Positions 1-7,613 of a stretch of 11,470 nt of DNA are shown here, in pieces. The position numbers and the translations under genes were made by a program. Each line of letters starts with the position of its first letter. Position 1 is the first letter of the stretch. The notes under the pieces were generated by a model that saw only the letters and a program-made list of their open reading frames with translations, searched no databases and was not told where the DNA came from. Source of the DNA: CAUZFZ01 sp963579025 (GTDB lineage: Bacteria > Planctomycetota > Planctomycetia > Planctomycetales > Planctomycetaceae); contig CAUZFZ010000241.1 in assembly GCA_963579025.1 (NCBI GenBank), positions 1-11,470 on the forward strand, read 5' to 3'.

Positions 1-546
1 GTGTGCGTCTGGCCGGACGCTGCCGCGCGTCGCCACCAGCCTCCGCTGGTGCTGCGACTGATTCAGGTTCAGAACGAACATGGCACCATGAGTCTGGTGA
101 CGAGCGTGCTGTCCGCACGAGACCTGTTGTTTAAGGGCATGCCGAATGCGTCAGTGGCCATCACGCACGTCGACGGCGTCGGCGTGCCGTCAAACGACCA
201 GTTGTCTGGACGGCGAGGGTGTCCCGAAAAACGACAGCCACGCTCAACTCGGGCCGCCCTAAGCCTGAGTTGCAGTTCAGACGCGGCGGACGCGATCACC
301 TCCGCGAGCAACCAGCGATGTGATTGTCGGCACTTCGGAGTCTTTGATTGGCGTCTGCCAGCGGATAGCTGGCGCGGCATCGGTCGTTGTTGTGCTGCGT
401 TCCCGACGGGATGAGCGCGCAGTGTTTACGATCAGTTTCAGTGCAAATATAGTCGCGTGTCGTCTGTTGTCTGTGCAGGTGGCAATTGCACTCTCAGTAG
501 CGCTGATGGTTAGCGCTCATGAGCAACAATCCATTGGAGATTCGTC
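1..546. other. Upstream intergenic region without a convincing gene
   Basis: Open frames cross this stretch on both strands, but their translations are rich in Arg, Ser and Cys, lack recognisable motifs and lack good ribosome binding sites. I therefore see no gene here. What can be supported is a sigma70-like promoter near the right end (listed separately), a GGAGA ribosome binding site at 536-540 for the first operon gene, and a small inverted repeat GACGGC/GCCGTC (172-177 / 186-191) of unknown meaning. The end of an upstream gene could lie before or at the window edge. Confidence 0.6.
425..453 (+). promoter_or_regulatory. Candidate sigma70-type promoter of the conflict/DGR operon
   Basis: TTTACG at 425-430 (4 of 6 with TTGACA) and TATAGT at 448-453 (5 of 6 with TATAAT) are separated by exactly 17 bases. 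The stretch is locally AT-richer than its surroundings. Transcription would begin near 460, giving a leader of about 87 bases before the first gene at 547. The same-strand genes that follow are tightly packed, so this is a good candidate for the operon promoter. It is a pattern match only; sigma factor preferences in this organism are unknown. Confidence 0.45.
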
Positions 547-861
547 ATGTCCGGCGAAGCGAAGCCGATTGGTCTGTCTGAGATGCTGAAAACGCTGCGT
601 TCCGAGTTGCTCGATGCCCAGGCTGACGGCGCCGACTCGAACCTCAAGCTTCTGGTCGATGCCGCCGAAATTGAACTGAAAGTAGTTGTGACCCGGAAAG
701 GCGAAGTCGGCGGTGGAGTGAAGTTCTGGGTCTACAACGCGGATGCCAAAGGCTCGCTCGGTGATGAAACGACACAGACGATCCGGTTGAACCTGCGGCC
801 GGTTGCAGCGGACGACAACGGCGAGAACCCGAAGCCTGTTCCCATCTCCGGCACTGAGTAA
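547..861 (+). CDS. Trypco2-type trypsin-co-occurring small protein
   Basis: This 104-aa protein matches the pattern I know for the trypsin-co-occurring domain 2 (Trypco2) family. It has an N-terminal amphipathic helix (about residues 8-30, LSEMLKTLRSELLDAQADG) followed by a beta-rich part (about 33-86). The beta part carries the family-like stretches VDAAEIELKVVVTRKG and GGGVKFWVYNADAKGS and ends in TQTIRLNLRPV; an acidic, Pro-rich tail closes the protein. There is no signal peptide or membrane segment, so it is likely cytosolic. The ATG has GGAGA six bases upstream. It lies 33 bases before the trypsin-like gene, the expected partner of the family. By family knowledge it is an adaptor or regulator of the protease in putative conflict systems; the exact biochemical role is not known. 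Family assignment is confident, function is inferred. Confidence 0.88.
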   Translation: MSGEAKPIGLSEMLKTLRSELLDAQADGADSNLKLLVDAAEIELKVVVTRKGEVGGGVKFWVYNADAKGSLGDETTQTIRLNLRPVAADDNGENPKPVPISGTE

Positions 862-894
862 CCACGGGCGCTCCAGCGCGTCGGAGACTGGTCT

Positions 895-2442
895 ATGGAT
901 CCGCTACTGGTCTGCAAAATCCTTGTCAGGCGGGACGATGGCAAGCAGGTCCGCGGCACGGGCTATCCCATCGCCGATGACCGCATCATCACCGCCGCTC
1001 ATGTGATCGCTGACCGAGTCGACGATCCAGATGCGATCTCGCTGCTGTTTCCCGGCAGTGACGCGCCTCTGCCGACAACGTCCCCGATCGAAATTCTCTG
1101 GAATGGCGAAGACGCTGCTCCGCCCGTTGACGTAGCGATTTTGAAGTGCGCACTGCCCGAGCACCTGCGTCCCGGTGGACTCACATTGCTGCGACACCGT
1201 TCCTCGGCTCCGGTTGCCTGGCAGGCTCAGGGCTACTCGGCCGTCGCACAGACTCGCATGGCCAGCGGATTGCATGATTACAGCGGGCCTCATTTCCCGA
1301 AGGTGACCGCGCGTGATGACGGTAAGGAACTGAGTTGCCACAGTGGCCCGGAACGTGAGACCGGCAAGGCAGAAGCCGAACTGTGGGGCGGCGTCTCCGG
1401 CAGCGGCATCTTTGAAGCCAGCGGAAGACAGCGACTGCTGGCTGTCGTGACCGACTACGTTCCAGGTGAGAAGCTGCCGACGCTGCGCGTCGTGCCCATC
1501 CCCTGTCTGTTTCAAGTCGATGGCTTTGCGGACGCCATTCGCTTTGAACACATCCGGCATACCCGGAGGGAACATCTTAAAGCTGCGCGCCTGTCACTGG
1601 TCCGGGAACTGAAGTCCCTGAAAGAACGAATCGCCGACGTCGGATCGGAACTGCAGAAACTGACCGAGTGTGAAGTCGATGACATGCGACCTGAGTCGGT
1701 TGCGGAGGCGATTCTGAACTGCCCTGAGATTCCCGGATTGCTGGGGGCTCTACGTCGATTATCACAAATCACACTGCGCGAACATGCGTCAGCGCTGGCC
1801 CGCATGGCAGAGGTCATTCTTCCCCTCAACTATGCACAGGAGACGGTTGACTCACTGCACCACGTCACCGCTGGTTCGACCCGCTTCTGGCTTGTTGAAG
1901 GGCGGACAAAGACATCCACGCTGGCGGAAATCATCATGGCAGGATTCGACTGTGCTCCTGCCAGGTTTCCTGCGGAGCATGTCTCCGGCGGGAAAGCCGA
2001 ACTGCAGGGGCCTGTCGGATTCGACTTTTCCGACGACCTGCCGCCGAACGAAGGTCCCGACGGCGCGTTTCAGAATGTCTTCAACGACCTGTGCCAACTG
2101 CTCAATGTGTTGGGGAGCGGTGCTGGCCAGGCGGAATTCAGCGACGCGGATTTGATGACACTGAAGGCGGAACTGGACACGCGCAGAGACGAATGGGGCG
2201 ACCGCACGACGTACTGCATCGTTCGACTGCCGCAGAATGAAAACGAGCGCCGCGCCAGACGGAATGTCCTGGAAGATGTCTCGAACAGAGTCAACCCGGC
2301 GTCCGGGCCTCCTCGACTGGTGTTCGTCGAGAAGGTCGATGTTTCGCCGGATAACGATGGGGATGGGATCGACGAGGAGTTTCAGATCCAGTCATCCTTC
2401 CGGCAACTGCTGCTGCGCGCCTATGAAAAAGCCCCAGGGTAG
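895..2442 (+). CDS. Trypsin-like serine protease with C-terminal extension
   Basis: This 515-aa protein has a chymotrypsin-fold protease domain at about residues 1-215 with a readable triad: His36 in IITAAHV, Asp79 in PPVDVAIL and Ser168 in WGGVSGSGIF (the GxSGS form of GDSGG). No signal peptide is visible, which points to an intracellular protease, unlike secreted HtrA-type enzymes. Residues about 225-258 look like a coiled coil (HLKAARLSLVRELKSLKERI). The remaining 250 or so residues are a mixed alpha/beta region I cannot name; similar tails occur in proteases of Trypco/MoxR-type systems. The ATG has GGAGA (883-887) seven bases upstream. It sits between the Trypco2 gene and the MoxR gene, 12 bases before the latter, so co-expression is likely. 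The inferred role is the effector protease released when the downstream variable sensors detect a ligand. Catalytic competence is predicted from the intact triad; the substrate is unknown. Confidence 0.85.
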   Translation: MDPLLVCKILVRRDDGKQVRGTGYPIADDRIITAAHVIADRVDDPDAISLLFPGSDAPLPTTSPIEILWNGEDAAPPVDVAILKCALPEHLRPGGLTLLRHRSSAPVAWQAQGYSAVAQTRMASGLHDYSGPHFPKVTARDDGKELSCHSGPERETGKAEAELWGGVSGSGIFEASGRQRLLAVVTDYVPGEKLPTLRVVPIPCLFQVDGFADAIRFEHIRHTRREHLKAARLSLVRELKSLKERIADVGSELQKLTECEVDDMRPESVAEAILNCPEIPGLLGALRRLSQITLREHASALARMAEVILPLNYAQETVDSLHHVTAGSTRFWLVEGRTKTSTLAEIIMAGFDCAPARFPAEHVSGGKAELQGPVGFDFSDDLPPNEGPDGAFQNVFNDLCQLLNVLGSGAGQAEFSDADLMTLKAELDTRRDEWGDRTTYCIVRLPQNENERRARRNVLEDVSNRVNPASGPPRLVFVEKVDVSPDNDGDGIDEEFQIQSSFRQLLLRAYEKAPG

Positions 2443-2454
2443 AAACGCATCCGT

Positions 2455-3408
2455 ATGCAACTGATTGAAAAAACGGCCCCATTCATCGTTTCCTTGCTCG
2501 ACCGTGTTCACGAGTTCGATCAGGACAGTGTCGATGCGGTGAATTCGGCGCTGGCTTCCGGGCGTCCTTTGCTTGTGCGCGGGGAGCCGGGGGTCGGGAA
2601 GACGCAACTGGCCGAGGCAGCAGCCGAGCATCTGCAGCGGGCGTTTGTCCCGTTTGTTGTGAATTCGCGCACGGAAGCCCGTGATCTGCTGTGGCGATTT
2701 GATGCCGTCATGCGACTGGCCGAAGCGCAGATCCTGTCGCAGATCACACAGGACGAGAAGGAGCTGCGCGAGAAGCTGGCTGTCAGCAACTTCGTGCGGC
2801 CCGGTCCATTATGGTGGGCCTGCCACGCTGATGACGCGGAACGCTGCTGCACCGACGAAGACAACATGCTGACCGTCGGACAGAACGCAGCTCGGTCAAA
2901 GCACGGCTGGGTGGTGCTGATCGACGAGATCGACAAAGCCGAAAGCGATCTGCCGAACGGGCTGCTGGAAGCACTGGGCGCGCAGTCGTTTCGACCGCAG
3001 GGACGATCGGCGCATGTCACGATTCCCGCGCAGGGAGTTGCGCCGCTGATCGTCGTCACCACCAATGAGGACCGCGTTCTGCCGGACGCGTTCGTCCGCC
3101 GCTGCATGGTCCTGCATCTGAATCTGCCGGCGGATCGTGAAGCACTGGTCGCGCACCTGTGCCAGCGCGGAAAGGCTCACTTCGGCCAGCGGACTTCCGA
3201 CCAGGTCCTGAGCAAGGCGGCCGGTCTACTGGCGGATGATCGCGAAGCCGCCAGCGCCAGTCAGTTGCTGCCGCTGCCGGGGCAGGCCGAGTTCCTGGAT
3301 TTGATGCGGGCCGTCATCGAGTGGAAGGGCAGCGACCTGGCGGGACAGGAAGCCGTCGTCGATACCGTTCGCACATTCGCCTATCGCAAACACGCGGAAC
3401 TGCGCTGA
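2455..3408 (+). CDS. MoxR-family AAA+ ATPase
   Basis: This 317-aa AAA+ protein has Walker A GEPGVGKT (residues 43-50, Lys49), Walker B VVLIDEID (153-160, Asp157/Glu158), sensor 1 in VVTTNEDR (Asn204) and an arginine pair in LPDAFVRRC (Arg215/216) matching the MoxR arginine-finger region. MoxR ATPases act as chaperone-like remodelers, usually with a vWA-domain partner. Here the next gene encodes a degenerate vWA-like region, so that pairing is plausible. A short insertion (about residues 110-145, with a C-C pair after HADDAER) separates Walker A from Walker B. The ATG follows the protease stop by 12 bases, with a weak AGGG overlapping that stop. The gene ends in TGATG, overlapping the next start by one base, a sign of translational coupling. 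The family call is firm; the link to the protease and sensors is inferred from context. Confidence 0.9.
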   Translation: MQLIEKTAPFIVSLLDRVHEFDQDSVDAVNSALASGRPLLVRGEPGVGKTQLAEAAAEHLQRAFVPFVVNSRTEARDLLWRFDAVMRLAEAQILSQITQDEKELREKLAVSNFVRPGPLWWACHADDAERCCTDEDNMLTVGQNAARSKHGWVVLIDEIDKAESDLPNGLLEALGAQSFRPQGRSAHVTIPAQGVAPLIVVTTNEDRVLPDAFVRRCMVLHLNLPADREALVAHLCQRGKAHFGQRTSDQVLSKAAGLLADDREAASASQLLPLPGQAEFLDLMRAVIEWKGSDLAGQEAVVDTVRTFAYRKHAELR

Positions 3409-6400
3409 TGGGAAATTCGATTGCTGGCCGAGCTGATCTGGTGGCTTCGCTCAGGCTGGGGAGCGAGCCTCTCCTGTCGGCGACTGCTGCACTGCTGGAC
3501 TTTGAACGCATTGAACTCCCTCCGGAACCTGAAGAATCATCGCCGCCGGTTGAACGGCAGTCCGATCGAGGCAGGTCGTCCAGACCAGCAGTCAGTGACG
3601 GACTGTGGACGCAGTTTGATCCGCTGCCGCCCTGCTACTGGCAGCTGGTCCATTTCGAACGCGTCGAGATCGAGGACGAGGACACGCCGCAGACGGGCAC
3701 GGGCACACGACAGCCGGGTGACCAGCCGTGGCGTGCGCGACCGGCCACTGTTCCCGTCATCGAGCCGCTCGCCACGCAGCGGCAATTGCTGACGCGACTC
3801 CGGAAAGCGGCCGGCTATCGCACCATCGGCCAGACGGTCGACATCCCCGAACTGGTCGACCGGGTCAGTCGCTGCGAACTGCTCGACCGGATTCCGCTCA
3901 AACCGTTCCGCGTGTGGGGCTCTTCGCTGCATGTCATTCAGGACCGATCACGCCGGCTGACTCCCTGCTGGAGCGATCAGGATCTGGTGTGCCGCATTCT
4001 GAAGAGGATCTATCCGCCGTACGCGCTGACCATCTCACGCATCCGGGACGAACATGACGTCCCGCAGATGCTCTGGCCGGAGAATCAACGCGGTGTCTCG
4101 CCAGCTGGCAGCTTACGCCACGGATGGCAGCATCCCCCCGCGACAACGTCGCTGCTGGTGCTGGGCGACCTGGGATCGCTGTTGGTCGATGAGGACGATG
4201 CGGATGCCGTTCAGGATGTCTGGCTTCGTCTGGGCCGCGACTGCCGCCGCGCCGGTAACCGGGCGATGGCTCTGATTCCCTGCCGGCCGGAGGAAGTCCC
4301 CCGCGCTGTGGCGTCTGTGTGGCACACCGTCCCGTGGGAAGACGGACACGCCAACGCCGGCAGTGCCGACACGCTTGACCGACTGATGACGCTGGTGTCT
4401 CCCGCCGTGCGGCTGGAGCCGGGCCTGTTGCGGCAGGTGCGTCGCCATGTGCTGGCCGGCGGATTCGGGAATCCCGGTCTGGAAGCGCGCGTCTGGCAGC
4501 ATGAGGCGATCAGCAGCCGGCACAGCGTGGCCGCGTCGTTCGACCCCGACCAGCAGTTGGCTCTGCGGGCGAAGTTCGACGCGCTGCCCGACGCCACGCT
4601 CCGACGCGAAGTCCTGACTCTCATCCGCGACTGGCGCGGGCGGCTGCATGAAGCCATCTGGTTCGAGGAAATCCTCGGCATGGACGATCAGGCCCGCCAC
4701 TGGTTCGTGGGCGACGTGGAAGATGCGCTGCACATGCTGCGGCAGATGGGCGAACGCGTGTGGGACGGGCCGCGCGGCACCGGCGACTGGCCGTCGTTTG
4801 TGACCTGGGCGCGCGGCGTGCTGCAGCGGATCCCGGCTGACCTGTGGCGCGATCAGGCCATCGGTGAGGCTCTGCACGCGATTCACGCGGCCGTCACCGA
4901 CGAGGATGAAACCGACGTGTCACCCGGCTTCCAGCCAGCACGGGTCAGGACACCCCCCAAAGTCCAGCAGACCACGCTCGACATTCGGCAGCGGGGCGCA
5001 GCGCTGCTACTCACATCGACCGCAGAAACCGGGCCCATGATAGCGGAGCGGCGCAAGCCGCCCGGTTCGTCGCAGGCCAAGACCGGACGGCTCGCGCCGT
5101 ACCGCGACAACCGGGAAAGTCCACACCCCGCCACGGGCAGCCTGATCGGATCCCTGCGCACGCGAAACGGTGCCCTGCGGATCTCAGCCGAACCGCCGCC
5201 CGGGCTGCAGGTTCAGACCCCCGATCCACGTCTGGCCTTCTGGGCGTCCGGAAATGCCCCCGCATGGGCCATTGACTGGGGCACGGATGCCGCCGGAGCG
5301 TGGTGTACGTTCCGCATCGGCGACGTGCAGCAGCGGCTCCGCTGGATTCCCGCCGGCAACTTTCTGATGGGTTCCCCGCAGGACGAAGCGGGACGTGATT
5401 CGGATGAGGGGCCGCAGCAGCCGGTGACGATCACTCACGGCTTCTGGATGTTCGACACGCCCTGCACGCAGGCTCTGTGGGAAGCCGTGACGGGCGAGAA
5501 TCCCGGCGAGTTCGACGGACCGCAGAAGCCTGTCGAACAGGTGGACTGGAGCCAGACTCACGAGTTCATCGAGCAGCTCAATCAGCTTCTTCCGGGACTG
5601 GAACTGCGGCTGCCCACCGAAGCGGAGTGGGAATACGCCTGCCGCGCGGGAAATCCGGACGCACGCTATGGCGAACTCGACGACGTGGCATGGCATCCCG
5701 GCAACAGCGATGGCTCCACGCATGACGTGGCGCAGAAGCAGCCGAACGCCTGGGGCCTGCACGACATGCTGGGCAACGTGTGGGAGCGGTGTATCGACCA
5801 CGCGTACCGCGAGTACTCAACCGAATCGGTCGCCGATCCACGGCACGTCACCGACGCAGAGAGCGCGAGCCGGGTTGTTCGTGGTGGCAGTTGGCGCAGC
5901 GCCGCGCAGTACGCGCGTGCTGCGTACCGCTACGGCAGCCGCCCGGGGGGCCGGTGGGACGACCTCGGCTTCCGCTGCCTCAGTTCCCCCTCAAGTCAGG
6001 TCAGGCCGGCCCGCGAGGCGGCTGTGAGCGGGAGCGCGTTGAGCGTTGCGGAGCAGCGAGACCGCGAAAGCGAACCGCCGCCGAGCCGCGCGCGGAGGAC
6101 TTCGTCCACGCTCCGCCACCAGCCGGAACACGTCGAGCGACTCAACTGGCAGCCCGGGACGCAGTCACTGACCGTCCCCATTCAATCCACACAGTGGCTG
6201 ACTCTGGAATCTGATCTGGAACGTGTGGTGTTCGCGCTGGCGGACGCCCCGGAGTGGGCCACTGAATCCGGACAGGACCGCCACGGCATCTGGGCTGACC
6301 TGACCGTAAACGACGCCACACAACGGCTCCGCTGGATTCCCCCCGGAGAGTTCCTGATGGGCTCGCCCGGTGACGAGCAGGGCCGCCTTGAGACGGAAGG

Positions 6401-7133
6401 GCCACAGCACCCGGTCACGATCAGTCGCGGCTTCTGGATGTTCGACACGCCCTGTACGCAGGCCCTGTGGGAAGCCGTCACGGGAGGGAATCCGAGTGAC
6501 TTCAAAGGAGCGAAGAGACCGGTTGAGAATGTCAGCTGGCCGCACAGCCAGAACTTCATCGAGCGTCTCAACGGCCTGGTGCCGGGAATGGAATTGCGGC
6601 TCCCAACGGATGCCGAATGGGAATATGCCTGTCGCGCCGGGAATCCGGACGCGCGACACGGCGAACTCGACGACGTGGCGTGGCACTCGGGAAACAGCGA
6701 AGGTTCCACGCACGATGTGGGAGAGAAGCAGTCGAACGCCTGGGGGTTCCACGACATGCTGGGCAATGTGTGGGAGTGGTGCGCGGATCATTCCCGCCGC
6801 GCGTACTCAGTAGAGTCGGTCGTCGATCCGCTGCACGTTACCGACAACGAAAGCGCGGACCGGGTTGTTCGTGGTGGCAGTTGGCTCCTCGCCGCGCAGT
6901 ACGCGCGTGCTGCGTACCGCTTCGGCTACCCCCCGGAGTACCGGTGGTGCTGCCTCGGCTTCCGCTGCCTCAGTTCCCCCTCAGGTCAGGTCAGGCCGGT
7001 CCGCGAGGCGGCAGTGAGCGGGAGCGCGTTGAGCGTCGCGGAGCAGCGAGACCGCGAAAGCGAACAGCCGCCGAGCGGCGCGCGAAAAAAATCGCTCGTG
7101 CAAAACCTGCGCGGGCTTTTCCGGAAAGAATGA
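3408..7133 (+). CDS. DGR target protein: vWA-like region plus two tandem FGE/C-type-lectin-fold domains (VR1, VR2)
   Basis: I chose the ATG at 3408 (1241 aa), which overlaps the moxR stop as TGATG. An in-frame ATG at 3321 would overlap moxR by 88 bases and add a non-conserved basic leader. Residues 1-120 are low complexity. Residues about 165-310 look like a degenerate vWA fold: LHVIQDRSRRL (174-184) resembles a decayed DxSxS MIDAS, and SLLVLGDLGSL (248-258) resembles the later MIDAS strand. Residues 330-500 are helical. Two FGE-sulfatase domains follow (about 645-860 and 975-1190), exactly 330 residues apart. Each has MGSP, WMFDTPCTQALWEAVTG, RLPT(E/D)AEWEYACRAG, HDMLGNVWE and a C-terminal RVVRGGSW...LGFRC. 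The C-terminal parts (about 820-858 and 1150-1188) are DGR variable repeats. The paired catalytic cysteines of true FGE are not seen in VR1, so ligand binding rather than sulfatase activation is likely. Repeated linkers (861-891, 1191-1221) follow each domain. Inferred role: hypervariable sensor coupled to MoxR. Confidence 0.88.
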   Translation: MGNSIAGRADLVASLRLGSEPLLSATAALLDFERIELPPEPEESSPPVERQSDRGRSSRPAVSDGLWTQFDPLPPCYWQLVHFERVEIEDEDTPQTGTGTRQPGDQPWRARPATVPVIEPLATQRQLLTRLRKAAGYRTIGQTVDIPELVDRVSRCELLDRIPLKPFRVWGSSLHVIQDRSRRLTPCWSDQDLVCRILKRIYPPYALTISRIRDEHDVPQMLWPENQRGVSPAGSLRHGWQHPPATTSLLVLGDLGSLLVDEDDADAVQDVWLRLGRDCRRAGNRAMALIPCRPEEVPRAVASVWHTVPWEDGHANAGSADTLDRLMTLVSPAVRLEPGLLRQVRRHVLAGGFGNPGLEARVWQHEAISSRHSVAASFDPDQQLALRAKFDALPDATLRREVLTLIRDWRGRLHEAIWFEEILGMDDQARHWFVGDVEDALHMLRQMGERVWDGPRGTGDWPSFVTWARGVLQRIPADLWRDQAIGEALHAIHAAVTDEDETDVSPGFQPARVRTPPKVQQTTLDIRQRGAALLLTSTAETGPMIAERRKPPGSSQAKTGRLAPYRDNRESPHPATGSLIGSLRTRNGALRISAEPPPGLQVQTPDPRLAFWASGNAPAWAIDWGTDAAGAWCTFRIGDVQQRLRWIPAGNFLMGSPQDEAGRDSDEGPQQPVTITHGFWMFDTPCTQALWEAVTGENPGEFDGPQKPVEQVDWSQTHEFIEQLNQLLPGLELRLPTEAEWEYACRAGNPDARYGELDDVAWHPGNSDGSTHDVAQKQPNAWGLHDMLGNVWERCIDHAYREYSTESVADPRHVTDAESASRVVRGGSWRSAAQYARAAYRYGSRPGGRWDDLGFRCLSSPSSQVRPAREAAVSGSALSVAEQRDRESEPPPSRARRTSSTLRHQPEHVERLNWQPGTQSLTVPIQSTQWLTLESDLERVVFALADAPEWATESGQDRHGIWADLTVNDATQRLRWIPPGEFLMGSPGDEQGRLETEGPQHPVTISRGFWMFDTPCTQALWEAVTGGNPSDFKGAKRPVENVSWPHSQNFIERLNGLVPGMELRLPTDAEWEYACRAGNPDARHGELDDVAWHSGNSEGSTHDVGEKQSNAWGFHDMLGNVWEWCADHSRRAYSVESVVDPLHVTDNESADRVVRGGSWLLAAQYARAAYRFGYPPEYRWCCLGFRCLSSPSGQVRPVREAAVSGSALSVAEQRDRESEQPPSGARKKSLVQNLRGLFRKE
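5859..5983 (+). repeat. DGR variable repeat VR1 (first FGE domain)
   Basis: 125 bases aligned without gaps to the TR at offset 2793. There are 16 differences, all at TR adenines (12 to G, 2 to C, 2 to T). It encodes about residues 818-858 of the 1241-aa protein (SRVVRGGSWRSAAQYARAAY, then RYGSRPGGRWDDLGFRC). The 21-base 3' end (5963-5983) is identical in TR and all VRs and is the probable initiation-of-mutagenic-homing (IMH) region. The next base is T in the VR and C in the TR. Confidence 0.96.
5984..6094 (+). repeat. Post-VR conserved block, copy 1 (coding linker)
   Basis: This block begins with TTCCCCC, then pentamers TCAAG, TCAGG, TCAGG (5991-6005), then an imperfect inverted repeat CCGCGAGGCGGC (6011-6022) with GCCGCCGAGCCG (6077-6088). 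It is in frame and encodes the linker QVRPAREAAVSGSALSVAEQ. The same block follows VR2 and VR3 but not the TR. The constant position after the VRs suggests a target-site role, like the hairpin after the VR in the Bordetella phage DGR; this is inferred. Confidence 0.8.
6849..6973 (+). repeat. DGR variable repeat VR2 (second FGE domain)
   Basis: 125 bases aligned without gaps to the TR at offset 1803. There are 17 differences, all at TR adenines (4 to G, 4 to C, 9 to T). It encodes about residues 1148-1188 (DRVVRGGSWLLAAQYARAAY, then RFGYPPEYRWCCLGFRC). Two adjacent AAC codons have become TGC TGC, giving a Cys-Cys pair. It lies exactly 990 bases after VR1 in the same gene. Confidence 0.96.
6974..7084 (+). 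repeat. Post-VR conserved block, copy 2 (coding linker)
   Basis: Three perfect TCAGG pentamers (6981-6995) precede CCGCGAGGCGGC (7001-7012), whose partner GCCGCCGAGCGG (7067-7078) matches at 10 of 12 positions. The block is translated as QVRPVREAAVSGSALSVAEQ and then an Arg/Glu-rich tail. A short basic C-terminus (KKSLVQNLRGLFRKE) follows before the stop at 7131-7133. Confidence 0.8.
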
Positions 7134-7136
7134 ACC

Positions 7137-7613
7137 ATGCAGATTCAGGTCTTTACCATTCCAGTCCACCACTGCGACGCACCAGTTGCCGATCTGAACC
7201 AGTTCCTGAGTTCCCACCGCGTCGCCGAGATTCATCGTGAGTTTGTGCAGGATGGCCCGAACAGCGCGTGGACCGTGTGCGTGACGACTGAGAGCGGTCA
7301 CGCCAAAACGGAGACGCCACCGCGAAACCGGGTCGACTACAGGGAAGTGCTTTCGGATGAAGATTTCACCGTCTTCGCAACGCTCCGGACTCTGCGCAAG
7401 GAGATTGCCGAGCAGGAAGGCGTGCCGCCCTACGCGCTTTTTACAAACGAACAGCTGGCTGAAATCGTCCGCCGTCGTGCGGAAACGGCCACCGATCTGA
7501 AGCAAATCAACGGCATCGGCCCGTCGCGCATCCAGAAGTACGGTGAGCGTTTCCTCAATGAGTTGAACCGGGCATCTGCAGAGAAGGTCGATGACCGGGA
7601 AGCGTCGTCGTGA
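7137..7613 (+). CDS. HRDC-domain DGR accessory protein
   Basis: This 158-aa protein has a C-terminal HRDC domain at about residues 72-146, reading LSDEDFTVFATLRTLRKEIA, then a conserved middle (VPPYALFTNEQLAEIVRRR) and KQINGIGPSRIQKYGERFL. Its N-terminal 70 residues (FTIPVHHCDAPVADLNQFLSSHRV) form a small beta/alpha module that I associate with DGR-linked HRDC proteins. HRDC domains bind nucleic acid in RecQ helicases and RNase D. HRDC proteins are a known alternative to Avd as DGR accessory factors and probably help the RT bind TR RNA or target DNA. The ATG is three bases after the preceding stop and has GGAAAG (7123-7128) upstream. Its stop overlaps the RT start (GTGA), so translation of the two is probably coupled. 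The family call is strong; the molecular role is inferred. No avd-like gene is visible. Confidence 0.87.
   Translation: MQIQVFTIPVHHCDAPVADLNQFLSSHRVAEIHREFVQDGPNSAWTVCVTTESGHAKTETPPRNRVDYREVLSDEDFTVFATLRTLRKEIAEQEGVPPYALFTNEQLAEIVRRRAETATDLKQINGIGPSRIQKYGERFLNELNRASAEKVDDREASS

Larger units (their letters stand above)
5262..7084 (+). repeat. Tandem duplication of the FGE-domain/VR/linker cassette (two units, 990-base period)
   Basis: Unit 1 (about 5262-6094) and unit 2 (about 6252-7084) line up without net insertion or deletion at an offset of exactly 990 bases. They run from the segment before RLRWIP through the FGE core and VR to the post-VR linker. Many stretches are near-identical in DNA, for example the parts encoding WMFDTPCTQALWEAVTG and WEYACRAGNPDA. 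The third FGE gene (8949-9758) is a further copy. Units 2 and 3 look especially close just upstream of the VR. Confidence 0.85.

Noticed and set aside
1..414. Open frame of 137 codons at the left edge
   Set aside because: The translation is compositionally unlike a protein, overlaps an equally open frame on the other strand and has no family motif.
904..1575. - strand open frame of 223 codons
   Set aside because: It lies opposite the protease domain, whose frame has an intact catalytic triad. It is a shadow of GC-rich coding.
3321..3407. Upstream ATG for the 1241-aa protein
   Set aside because: It would overlap moxR by 88 bases. The TGATG junction at 3406-3410 is the usual coupled start.
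4113..4886. - strand open frame of 257 codons
   Set aside because: It is antisense to the continuous 1241-aa gene, His/Arg/Pro-rich and without motifs.
5984..7084. CRISPR-like or satellite repeat reading of the repeated blocks
   Set aside because: Only three copies, 990 or more bases apart, each tied to a VR. No short spacer array exists in the window.
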